The notes under the pieces: generated by a model
The model's database searches: none
What the model was told of the DNA's origin: nothing
The model's input: only the letters and a program-made list of their open reading frames with translations
Shown here: positions 47,846-58,419 of the stretch, in pieces
How positions within the stretch are numbered: the stretch's first letter is position 1
How the letters are laid out: each line of letters starts with the position of its first letter
Assembly: GCA_029207755.1 (NCBI GenBank)
Contig: JARCOQ010000003.1
Span: 43,668,144-43,732,143, forward strand
Origin: Chamaea fasciata
Taxonomy: Eukaryota > Chordata > Aves > Passeriformes > Sylviidae
Direction of reading: 5' to 3'
Length of the DNA: 64,000 bases
Made by a program: the position numbers and the translations under genes

Positions 47846-48099
47846 GACTTAAGAAAATAGAAATAGGAAGATTTAGAATAGATATTAGAAAGAAATTCTT
47901 TACTATGAGGATGGTGAGGCACCAAAACAGGTTTCCCAGACAAGCTGTGGATATTCCATCCCTAGGAGTGCTCAAGGCCAGGTTGGATGGGGCTTTGAGC
48001 ATCCTGGCCTAGTGGAAGATGCCCCTGTCCATGGTAAGGGTTTGGAACTAGATGATGCTTAAAGTCTGTTCCAAACAAAACCTTTCTACGATCCTATGA
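47846..48099 (+). mobile_element. CR1 LINE 3' end (short copy)
   Basis: TTTAGAATAGATATTAGAAA, GAAATTCTTTACTATGAGGA, TCAAGGCCAGGTTGGATGGG and CATCCTGGCCTAGTGGAAG follow CR1 consensus order, ending at GATCCTATGAA. The copy is less diverged than the neighbour at 44550, suggesting a separate, perhaps younger insertion. Confidence 0.92.
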
Positions 48100-48796
48100 A
48101 ATTCAGTTCACGCCACTAAATGAGAGCTTGGTTTGAGGGAAAAGCAGAATACTTCTGTTTCCTTATGATCTTGTATAAGAATCTTGTTCATCAGATCTAA
48201 AGCACAATAACTACATACACATGAATAAGTTTTGGGGTTGGGGTTTGGGTTTTGTTTTCACTGTGGAATCTGAATCTGACTTACTCCGATCATCCATTTC
48301 TTTCTTTCATACAGCAACCTTCCCTGCTCATACTATCTGAGAGTAAGCTCTGAAAGGCCGTTCTAGATTAGCTGAACTCTCTTTTTAAATTTTCATTTAA
48401 ATTTACCTCTGAAATTCTCTTTTCCAGCTAAGCCACATCACTCAGAGGTACAATTATTGTGTAAATACTCCTTTTTATGGCTGAGGAACAGAAAAAAATC
48501 ACAATCTGCTTGCTGCACCCCTCACATTGCTGTGTGCTGTTGTGCAGGTAGGTGACTCTGCACCCCAGGAATCTAGAAGGAATCCAGCAGGGCTCAGCAG
48601 GCTCAGGTGAGAAGCAGGGCTTGCTCAGCACTTGTCTTGGGCAACCAGGGCACAGACTGCAGCCAGCAGGGCAAGCTGATAAACTTGATAGAGGAGGACA
48701 GAAACTGCAGTGAAGAATAAACAGCCTGAGAAGGCGGGAGAGATTGGTAAGATACACCAGAAGAGAGGCGGCAGGTCTAGGAAAAACAAAATTCAT

Positions 48797-48866
48797 TTCT
48801 CCTGTACTTACCCTCTTCTCAATTCCTTCATCAGAAGGAACTGAGAGGAGGGTAAGTACAGGAGAA
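48797..48866. repeat. 33-bp-stem inverted repeat (hairpin)
   Basis: The left arm at 48797-48829 (TTCTCCTGTACTTACCCTCT onward) and the right arm at 48834-48866 are reverse complements at 31 of 33 positions. They are separated by only four bases (ATCA). The stem would fold in RNA from either strand. Each arm contains a GGTAAGTA/TACTTACC splice-donor-like core. No known microRNA is recognised. Confidence 0.93.
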
Positions 48867-50513
48867 GTAAATGCAAGCTGTGGGGAGGCAAAAGCTTTAG
48901 GTGGGCTCAGCGGAGTAGAAAAGCCTAAACCACCAAGAGTGTGGATTGCTAGGAAGAACAGAAGGAAAGATGAGAGCCTACCAATACGAAGAGGAAGACA
49001 AACAAGGAGGTGGCACAGGAGAGGAGTGCTAAAACTGAGAAGGGATGACTGAGGAAGGAAAGGCACAGAACTAGAAAAAGTGGAAGAACGAATGGACCTA
49101 GGTGAAAGAGGGAATGAGATAGGGGTGTAATACATTGGATAGGACAGGCTTAGAGAACGACAGAGTGAAAGGTAAATGCAATCTAAAAGGAAATGACACA
49201 CTGAGAGGATAATCCTTCTTATTACTTTAACAAGATAAAAGCACACATTTCACAACAGTTTTTAAAAACCTTTTAAGTCAGTTGGGCATTTTTCATGTAA
49301 TGGAAAACTCTTGCAGGAACAAGCTGATGGAACAGAGAGCAGACAAAATAGATGTGCCAAGCTGCTCTTCTAGGGTACCATCAAGTTTCTTACTTTCCAT
49401 GCAAACTAAGTACTGAGACTGCATCCTCTTAAGCTTTCTTAAAACAGCTTATTATAGGATCTAAGGTAAAATAAACATTTTGGAGAAGGGGAAGATACAG
49501 GTTGTCTTATTTCACTTTGACTCAGATCTTCTAAACCGACTGCACTGACCACTTGGGGAAGTACCCTGAGATTGCATCTGCCTTCACTGCACTCCATCTC
49601 ACATCCTCATTAAATGGCTCTACTAATTTTGCTGGAGGGCTGCTAGAGACACTACAAAGAACAGTCCTCAACAGATAAGAGTCGCTGAGTTCAGCGACAG
49701 CAATGACAATGCTGATTAAAACCAGAAATTTCCATATAAGATCTATCAATTGTACTGCATATAAGTTTTTAAACTGGCTGATTGATTTTGTTTTAAATAA
49801 AAGCCCTCTTGATTAAATGGAAACCTGCATGGGAATATACTGTTTTTCATTAAAATATTGAGGGCTTTCACTGAAAACAGCCACCAGACTTTCATCCTTA
49901 AAACATAAATATTTTAAGTGACTGAAAATGAAAACTCTTACCTGTTGAGAACATGAACATGATCTTTCCTTTTTTTTTTAGTTACAAGCCAACCCACAAC
50001 CATTCAGGGAATTTAGAAACATACGTATGTATGTGTACACTTGTTAGCTAAAAGTTGAACCACCCCAAGTGACAATTCCAGATTTCATAGTTAGAGGCAC
50101 ACAGAAAACTCCTCAACATGCACCTGGTAAGATGTGCAAGGGCAGGTGTAATGCTATAGCTATACACATTATTACAAGATACTTCTGGTATTCCAGCAAT
50201 CCAGGCACACTATTTTAGTACAGAATACTAAATACATCATGGATACCTACTAAGCTTATCATTAGGTTTCCTAGAGGAAAAAAAACAGTTTTCTTCAAGA
50301 AGATAAAAACATTGAAAAACTGCAGCTGACACTATCACACACTTTCACTAAACCACTTTGTCCCACCAAGGCCAGCCCTACCCCAGCCCTATTAGCAAAA
50401 CCAGTCTTCCTCAAGGAATTTGCCTTACTGCAGATAGCCAGCTAAGCTGCTTTAAGTAATCAAACTCTTCACAACATCTTTATTCTAAAAGAATTGTAAT
50501 CCATGTATAATAC

Positions 50514-51788
50514 CTCCAACAAGCCCATTTTCCTTTGTCGTCTCCATTTTGACAGTGGATTGATTAGATGTCTTCATCTTTGAGGTATTAATGGATTCCA
50601 AGAGGGAGACAAATTCTAGGAAGTTAGATTCGTTGGGCATCTGACCTTCTTTAGCTTCTAGATCTGATTTAGAGGTTGGTAAGGTCTTTTCTTTGTCAGA
50701 TACCTCCACAGAATTCTTACTTAAAAGCACGTCTGTCCCGCTGTCTACACTCAACACCCGCATGTGCCTCTTTTCATGAGTAGTTCTACAAGACTGCGGG
50801 TCTAGGTTGTGCAGGTCTTCCTTAGAACTCAAATCCACAGTCTGAACATTCTCCACAGCATTTTCCTGATTTGGATCTGAACAAGTGTTAGTTTCTAGAG
50901 GTGTATTTGCTGGGTTGCTGAGGTCCTTTACTGCATCACCCGATTCATAGCCAGAGCATTGGTTGGATGACAGCTCTGCCCTCAACATTTCTGGAGTCCT
51001 GTCACTCTCACTAACTTCTGTGCAAGGCTTAGCTTTACTGTCATCAGACAGGTCAAACGTGATAACAGGGATTCTGAGCTGTTCATTAGTTTGCTGACTT
51101 GACCAGCCTGTTCTAACTACACCAGAGTCAAGGGCTGAGCTTGTTCTCTCACTCTCCAGGGCCTGTAAGCGGACAGAGCCTGGCAGGTCGCTGAGGGTGG
51201 TGTTTGGTGTAGTACTCATTGTGATGACAATTTTAATGGGTTCGCACAGCTGGTCACCAGGAAGAGAATTGTCCACCACTGCAACAGCAGTCTCACTGTC
51301 GGAGCGGTCAAGGTCCTCATGGCTATTACCAGCACCACAAGAATTTTCCATCTGCTCGTGCTCTTTGGTTGCAACGGCATTGCATTGTGGGCAGTTGCTG
51401 GTAAAGCCTGTCTGTGGCAATCCATCTGGCAATATCTCCCTTTTGTAGCTTTTAGGATTACTTAAATGGTCTGAAATAACTGAATTTTCACTGTCCCATG
51501 GCTCTGAAGAAACTCCAGTCCTTAAAATATCACCTTGTGATGAAGAAATATTGGAGAAGTTTTTAGCTACATCTCTATCCACAAGAACATCTTGGGATCC
51601 ATGGTGGCCACAAGGCTGTCCATTCAGTCCATCACCAGGAAATGTTTCCATAGCAGCTGGTTTTGTTGCTATTGCTGATGTGGTGGCACCTGAACAGGAG
51701 GTTGTAGAAACAGGTAATATATCTGCTTTGATACAGGGTGAGGTAGATGAAACTGGCGGTGTAGCCTGGTCTTCTAGTACCATAACAC
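50514..51788 (-). CDS. PCNX2: PCNX2 exon 5 (large linker exon, 425 codons)
   Basis: This is the largest exon, 1275 bases, phase 1 to phase 1, with acceptor tttttcttag|GT and donor TTGGAG|GTATTA. It encodes a long hydrophilic, Ser/Thr/Asp/Glu-rich segment with no membrane helices, presumed cytoplasmic and disordered between the N-terminal helices and the membrane core. Conserved islands are the start (VMVLEDQATPPVSSTSP), and near the end RVLSVDSGTDVLLSK and TSKSDLEAKEGQMPNESNFLEF. Those last motifs occur throughout vertebrate pecanex proteins, so they are the likely functional or phosphorylation sites. Codons between the islands appear free to vary. Being one large exon, it is the only piece visible as a long ORF. 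Confidence 0.98.
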
Positions 51789-52668
51789 CTAAGAAAAAAC
51801 ACTGGGGCATTAGGTCCCACGTGAACGCTAAGTATTAATAAAGTGTGATCTTTAACCAACAAAACATGATCCAGAACAGAGGAAGCTTCCAAAGGAAGCA
51901 CAGACGACGTAGCTGATTAAAACAGTTCCAAAGCAAGAAGGGTTTATTTTTGGTAGCTAGATAGGAGATACTACAAAAGCAAGACAGAACCCTTCCAAGT
52001 CAGGACAAGCGTAGCAGCATGTCTATGTAAATAATCAAAATAGCTGAAGAAACAGCTAGTTTGAAAATCAAAATGTTTTACAGAACTATCCCCACTTAGG
52101 GAGAGGTAAAAAAACACTAAGCCAATGCTGCAGGTTTTCTACATCACTTTCTGCAATTTCTAAAAGGTCACACAGGATATGGTGATCAGCCTTAACAAAA
52201 ACAAAATAATATTTAAAAAATGAAGACATCTCAAGCACAGGAAGCATAAGCAAAGTAAGGTGTACTGGAATATACAACACAGGGCTAAAGGTTGACAATC
52301 ACAGCAGAAGTTTACAGCCAGATGTACAAGGGCTCTAAGACGCAATCCAAGTGTTAGCTTCCTAGTTTAAGGCTTTACAGAAGCACAGAGTTTCGCAAGA
52401 ATGTGGGGCAAGGCTCTTTCATCTCCCTGTATCAAAATGGGGAGAGCTATTTGCACACTTCTCAAAAGATTGCATCCCAAACAGCTTGGCTGACAGCTCA
52501 GAAAGATTAGTCTGTTAGAATACCCTTGAAATTTAGTTCTGGCTCTTCAACTCAGATCCTAATAGGAGGCACAACAGAACCTGCCATGGGGTCCTCTGTG
52601 CCACTACTTTTTGTGCCAAGCAATGATTAAACAACAGTTTAAGGGGATTTATAAAACCGTTTAAATAC
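51789..52668 (-). other. PCNX2: PCNX2 intron 4 (880 bp)
   Basis: No repeat or other feature recognised. Confidence 0.9.
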
Positions 52669-52705
52669 CTCTAAGATCTTCAATAGTTTCCCGTGTCGGC
52701 AGATC
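52669..52705 (-). CDS. PCNX2: PCNX2 exon 4 (37-base micro-exon)
   Basis: This very short exon has a T-rich acceptor (tttttttag|GAT) and donor AGAG|GTATTT. It reads DLPTRETIEDLR and then G across the junction. Mammalian PCNX2 has a similar ...QETVEDLKG stretch immediately before the big linker exon, which is what identified this exon. Phase 0 in and phase 1 out match exons 3 and 5. It is far too short for ORF-based detection. Automated annotation without RNA or protein evidence could miss it and so break the frame. Confidence 0.92.
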
Positions 52706-55025
52706 CTAAAAAAATTGAATGAAACACACAAGATTAACATTTATTAAATTCTGTTGGGGGGGAAAAAAAAATCTATCAATGTAGCTATCAATAGCTATCT
52801 AATCAAAGGTATATTACAGCATTGGTAAACTGCTTAAAATCACTGAAATTTGAACATACACCTTGCACAAAATGCAAGGGGTGGGTGAGGGAGATGGTTG
52901 TAGAACAGTCATGCTCCAAATTGCATCATTGCAATTGTGTGTGATGTTTGGGGAGGGGAAAGAAAAGCAAGACATTCTTCAAAAAAAAAATTTTTGCGGT
53001 GCCTAATCCATACATTTTCTTTTAACCATTAAGGAATAGAATGTGCTCATCCGTTCCATTTTTCCAGCTATGTGTTTCCAAAGCACTAGAACAAAGTTTA
53101 GCCTCTAGCATTGGTAAGTATTTCTCAATGGAAAACTAGAGGACAGAAAAATTAAATTAATACAGAATCATTGAGATTCCAAGAAAGCTTTGAAGGTCAT
53201 TTAGTCCCAATCCCCTCTGCAATACACACACACTCAAAGCAGGTACAGTTTGAGCAGGTTGCTCAGAGCCATCTCCAACAGAGCTTTGAAAATCTCCAAA
53301 GAAGGAGATTTCACAACTTCTCCGGAAAACCTCTTCCAGTATTTGACCACTCACTTGGTAGGGGGGGAAAAAAAAAATCAACACACCAACCACCAAAAAC
53401 CAGAACAACCCCACATAAAAGACATTAAATGTAATTATCTAACTGTAGTTTTCCATGGCTGCAACTGTTTCTTATCCTGTCACTGGGCACCTCTGAGAAA
53501 AGGGTGCTCAATCTGCTGTGTATCTTAGTATTAGAAAGCTGAAGACAGCAGTAAGCTCTTCTTCTATGCTTACAAAAGAGTTTAGCCTTACAAAGGCTAA
53601 AATATCCCATCTGCCTGTCCTCACACATCATGTTCCTCAATCACCTTGGTGGCCTCTGCTGGGCTGTCATCAGCAGGTCAATGTGCATGGGAACTAACCG
53701 GGGAGCTCAAAACTAAACACAATACCCCAGAGAAATACTTCAGCAGTTTAAATTCAACAGCCCAAGTGCATAATTAAGAACAAGACATTGAAAAAAAAAA
53801 ATGACTACAGCTCTCTTTTGACTGACAGGCACCAAAACCAAGAGAAAATTATTAATATTTTCTAAAATTTAATGGTGGTATCCTGGCAGCAAGTACAGGA
53901 GACTAGGTTTGACAAGACCAAACCTACATGTTTGAAAGTGGGAGATTAGGATGAGACCCCAGGAAGACATAGATTTGCAGAATGGACAAATACCAGAATA
54001 CTGGAGAGTAGGACAGAAACAAGGTGAAAATTATTTTACCTCATTAAAAAAAAAAAAAAAAAAACAACCAAAAGAACTATTAATGTCTGTGAATCACACA
54101 GATGCTACAAAAAGGTAAAAACACTCCAGGAAATGAAGAAATAGTTCTGATTCAGACCAGGATTTTAATAATTTGTAGTAAATAGGGATAAAGGGTGGGT
54201 GCGGAGGAATATGAAGACAGAATGAAGTATCAAATAGCCACTTATTCAGAAATCACTAACCATCCTCTGCACTGACTGAGGCAGGAGTCCTGTAGAAAAA
54301 AATAGCATGGCATCACATAATTAAAGATGTTATCACAGTATGCAAGGGGAGTAGCTTAAGATTACACAGACCGCATTATTCTGTTTCTTAACTTTTTGAA
54401 AATTTCTTCAACTCATCATGAGTGTTTCCTATATTTTTCTTTAATAACATTTACACACATCACCTTCATCACATCATATACCTGCGATTTATTAAGCACG
54501 GCCAAGGGCGTTGAGTGCACATGTAAGTACTTTTAACCACCTGTAGACATCTCCTAGATTTAAATGGCTTTTATGCTTCGTTTAAATACTGAAGAGATGT
54601 CCTTGGTTCATTTTATAAGCATAAGTCTACTTACACAAAACCAAATTATTAATGCTCCAGGAGCAGATCCCTTCAGAGGCAACAAAATAATGCTGGTTGC
54701 ATTAGCCTCTCCCTCCTCTCAAAGCAGCCCCAAAAAACTATTTGCTCTTGGCAAGATTTACAAAGGCCACTTGCTATCTATAGAGCAGAGAGAGCCCTGC
54801 TAAGAAGTGCAGCATTATGTAAGACAGTTTCAGCTCTGCAAAGCCAAACCTTTAGGACAAGGCTGACTGGCAGTAGTAGTATACCAAGTAGATGCATGGA
54901 AAGACCCTTCCTGCTTGGAGCAGGCCTATGTCACAAGCAATGAGTACCTGGCAACACAAAACTGTGTGTGGTGAGCAGTGGGCTGCATGAGGTGAGGACA
55001 CTGCTGGAGGAGTGCACATACTAAC
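52706..55025 (-). other. PCNX2: PCNX2 intron 3 (2.3 kb)
   Basis: Contains a reverse-orientation CR1 (53162 to about 53740) and poly-A runs near 52982, 53790 and 54044. No other feature. Confidence 0.88.
53162..53740 (-). mobile_element. CR1 LINE 3' fragment (reverse)
   Basis: Read on the minus strand it follows CR1 order. On the plus strand it begins GAATCATTGAGATTCCAAGA, then aaggtcatttagtcccaatc, GAGCAGGTTGCTCAGAGCCA, ctttgaaaatctccaaagaa, CTTCTCCGGAAAACCTCTTC and, after an A-rich interruption at 53363-53415, GTCACTGGGCACCTCTGAGA. It continues to gtcatcagcaggtcaatgtg. It is the only sizeable CR1 here in the same orientation as PCNX2. The far limit is approximate. Confidence 0.82.
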
Positions 55026-55140
55026 CACGGCTCCAGGTGAGTCCTGTGAGTGCGGAGCCTGCACTCTGGAACTGTCAGGAATTGTCTGGGTAGAGTCATT
55101 TTGGCTGGTCTCACCGACGACATGATCCCCCGAGTTATTG
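55026..55140 (-). CDS. PCNX2: PCNX2 exon 3 (variable hydrophilic linker)
   Basis: The 115-base segment lies between acceptor ctccttcag|C and donor GCCGTG|GTTAGT. Its first base completes the AGC split from exon 2. The next 38 codons are polar and rich in Asp, Ser, Thr and Gln (NNSGDHVVGETSQNDS, then SRVQAPHSQDS). It is predicted disordered cytoplasmic linker. The phases, 2 in and 0 out, fit both neighbours exactly, which is the main support, because this part of the family is poorly conserved. The donor GTTAGT is weaker than the others, so the 3' boundary is slightly less certain. Confidence 0.88.
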
Positions 55141-57622
55141 CTGAAGGAGAAGCACATGAAAGATAAAGCAATGCTTCTTACCACAGACCATCACAGTGAA
55201 TTTGGGGAAGTACCTGACGAACAAGAAAAAAAATGGGAAGAAGCAGCACAGCACAATGAAGTAAGAGCACTTCTTTTTCCCCCAATGATGAAAGCACAGG
55301 GCTGTAAAAAATACTGTAACACCATTCTACACTTCCTTCCTCACCAGGAAAACTTGATAAAAACAAAAGAATAAAAACCCCCAATGTAAAATTATTACAG
55401 TGTCCTCAGAAGTAGAGCTATGAGAAATACAATGACATCTCGTCAACCTCCCTATGCATATATAATGGCATTTACCCTGCCTGAGACACACACAGACTTA
55501 TGGGCACAAAAGGCTTTTTGGGGCTTTTCCTTAGACATATGACAATCAAGACAATGCTTTCACAATTGTTGCTTTCTAAGTCCTTGAGTACATAAGCCTT
55601 ATCTAACTGCCTGTTTATCTGGAAACCTCCCATAAAACACCTATCTGAAATGCAAGACAGAGTCTACTAATATAATCATTAGACCAGAAAATAAAATTTT
55701 TGCTCTGGTCTAGGCAAAGCAAATATACAGCCATTACGAATTTCATATATTCATAAAGCAATTTATTGATCAGTTCTTCTGTGGATACACTAAATTATCC
55801 ACTAACTCCTTTTCAACATACGTTCTACTAGCTTTTCCATAGATATAAGCAGGTATTTTTGGACAAGGTTTACTATCAACAACCTACAAATATTCAGTTT
55901 TTTCAGATATAACGCAACAAAAATTCAATTTAACAAAAAAAACCACAAAAAACCAAATAAACAAAAAACCAAAAAAAACCCAGAAAAACACCACCATGAA
56001 ATGTTGAAGAGCATGCGGTTGGGCTTTTCTATTTGTTCATGGGGTTGTTTTTATCACCAAAAATTTATTTTTAAAATTCCAAAGCTGAAGCTATAAAACT
56101 ATTTATCTGGGGGTCTTTATTGTCTTTCCAAAATATTTTTTTTTAGTTAACTGGCTTCAAAAACTTGTTCAATCAACCTGCCAACTATCAAGGTCTGTTT
56201 AAAGAATTCTGTCATCCATCTAGTCAAAATAATATTAAGTTCTTTATTTTCTGACCAAGTACTAAATAATGGATGGTTGTGCATATACAAATCAACCTAA
56301 GAGGAACAGTCACATGATTCAACATGCAACTTTTAAGTTATTCTACCTTTACTTTTCAGCCAAAACATGTCTGAAAGGCATAACGCCATCTAAAGTAAAA
56401 ATGTCGTATGGTTAGTGACACACAGGCATTTCTCAGAAGAGTCTCCATGCAGGTGGACCTTGACTGTCCCAGCAACATCACGGACAGGAGTGTAGCACAG
56501 ATGCACATGTGCAAAGACACAGAAGAGCAGTAGCACAGAGGAACACAAACTATCTTGATACTACTTAGCTGGCACAGAACTAGCAGTAGCAATTGCAAAT
56601 GTATAAAAAAATACCTTAAGTTCTTTTATACAGAGCTCTCTGTTGAAGCTTGACTGGTAGTTTTAACAAAGCTACCCAATTTAAGCTTGCTTTGGACATC
56701 TCTATGCTTCTGTCACTTTTAGACATACCTTATTTCAGCATTTTTCACATCTGTCATAACACGCAGTATCACTGAAAGTCACTTGCCTGCTTCATTTGTT
56801 TGTATGACTCAAGCTTGAAAAACCAGCAGGAAAGGTCCCCATTTATTCCAAAGAGTGTACAGTGTAACATTCCACCAATATATAAATCTGGAAAATGTCA
56901 GTACTAGTCTTTATCTCACTACTGTTTTTACCTTTAATATCATCACAGCCTGGAAACAACCTTACTGATTATATTCAGCAACGACTAATAGTAATTGGCT
57001 CCTCAGCAGGGAAGCTATAACTACCTTCCAAATGCCCCAGAGAAATAAAAGCAGCACTAGCTTTCCTCACGAACAGGTCCACAAAAGCATCATAAGCAGT
57101 TATAATAAAACATAAGAGGGAAAAGCAACTTATGCATCTAGCTGTGATCTGAGAGGGAGGTTACTACAAGCACACAAAGACAACATGAGGTTGCCTCGAC
57201 TTCCAAACCCATGATATTAAAGCATTTTCTTTACCAACAGGTGCCTGCCACTTCCTTGCCTCTTCCCAGCAGGTAAGCACAGTAGGAAGAGGAAGGAGCA
57301 AGCATTTAAGACTCCCCCAGAAAACTTCTTCCAAGTTTTCTTCAGGATAGGATCTGTTAGCACCTTCAGTACGTATCTCCTCTACCACCTTCATGGTGCC
57401 CAGCTACTGCCCAACTTCTGAATCAGGGGCAGCTCTGCCTTCTTCACCACAAGAATATTTCAGCTCCCCAGCTGAAAAGCACTAAGCAAGTTTTGGCAAG
57501 TGTCATTCTTCATACAGCTGTAAGGAGCATTCTTGCATTCAACAGACATTTCTACCATGCAGGACCATGGTACAAACTCACCCATTTTACATAATGTGCC
57601 ACCAATGCAATGAAAACCTTAC
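55141..57622 (-). other. PCNX2: PCNX2 intron 2 (2.5 kb)
   Basis: Contains a low-complexity A/C-rich stretch (55916-55993) and otherwise ordinary AT-rich sequence. Confidence 0.88.
55916..55993 (+). repeat. A/C-rich low-complexity repeat
   Basis: Loose repeats of A-runs separated by CC (AAAAAACCAAATAAACAAAA and similar). Confidence 0.85.
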
Positions 57623-57828
57623 CTACAATTTGAAGACTGAACCGCTTCTCCTTTTTGAACCTCTGTATCTTTACATTGCCTTCCATTTTTTCTTGAGAGC
57701 TTTTGTTGAATTACTTCACCTTTATCAAACATAAGGTGCAAACGGTAGCTGATCACCTTTATTACCGTGAAGAAAACTGTCACCGAGCTGCAGTACACAA
57801 AAACTGTCACTGCATTTGCTGGAAAAGC
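57623..57828 (-). CDS. PCNX2: PCNX2 exon 2
   Basis: This exon starts in phase 0 after a pyrimidine-rich acceptor (ttctgtag|GCT). It encodes AFPANAV and then the second N-terminal membrane segment, roughly VTVFVYCSSVTVFFTVIKVI. The strongly conserved cytoplasmic motif YRLHLMFDKGEVIQQK follows, then a Lys/Arg/Glu-rich stretch. It ends in phase 2 at tgtAG|GTAAGG, and the split codon is completed as Ser by exon 3. The two-segment N-terminus followed by a hydrophilic tail is typical of pecanex proteins. The match to PCNX2 is close enough to separate it from PCNX1, which reads YRLHRALDAGEVV at this point. Confidence 0.97.
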
Positions 57829-58344
57829 CTACAGAAAGAAATAATGAAGACACAATGGTAACAGCTTGCTTTGAGAAGATGCTGCTAAAATTTATAAATA
57901 CAATATATTTATTGAGTTCTGCTCACAGCAAAGGTTTAAGAGTTTCTTCAAGTTTCAAACCATTTCACAAGATCTATTATTTTTATTGGCTGTGGATATT
58001 ATTTATTATCAAAATCAACAAAATCTTACAATTGACAAACATTACAAAGCTTTTTAAAACACTGCACTCCCACATTAATGCAGCTGCAGCCTTTCCTTAA
58101 CTATGAATTCATAAAAATACACACATAAAATGAAACATTAGTCATCTATAAACAGGAAACCTTCAGAAAAAATTCCATCATCTTACCCCGCATGTCAGTT
58201 ATGACTCAATAGTAAAACACTGTAGTTTGATGTCCATTTTCTAATGCCTCACAACATGCTCCCAAATACCTTAACCACTGAGGAATTTTAAATAGTTAGT
58301 CAGGACTAGTCAAGGCAAATGAATAAAAACACAGAGAGGCATCC

Positions 58345-58419
58345 TGTCCTGGTTGAGGCTCGAGGAGCAAGCAACTGGCTGTGTGGTACCTAGTTACCAG
58401 CTGGGGTTAAACTACGACA
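58345..58419 (+). mobile_element. 75-bp LTR remnant with both ends joined
   Basis: It begins TGTCCTGGTTGAGGCT and ends GGGGTTAAACTACGACA. These match the start and end of the common bird ERVL-type LTR as I recall it (TGTCCTGGTTT... and ...GTTAAACCACGACA). The middle (gcaactggctgtgtggtacctagttaccagctgggg) corresponds to the last part of that LTR. Some hundreds of internal bases are missing. No clean target duplication is visible. Confidence 0.65.

Larger units (their letters stand above)
41677..50513 (-). other. PCNX2: PCNX2 intron 5 (8.8 kb)
   Basis: Holds a 94-base A/T low-complexity block (43111-43204), two CR1 pieces in the plus orientation (44550 and 47846), a purine-rich region around 48540-49180 and a strong hairpin at 48797-48866. 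No coding segment was found. Confidence 0.86.

Noticed and set aside
48428..49246. 272-codon open frame on the minus strand, the second longest in the window
   Set aside because: It lies wholly inside intron 5, overlaps the hairpin, and is made of Ser/Leu/Pro-rich translation of a pyrimidine-rich strand. No family resemblance, and it is not needed for the PCNX2 frame.
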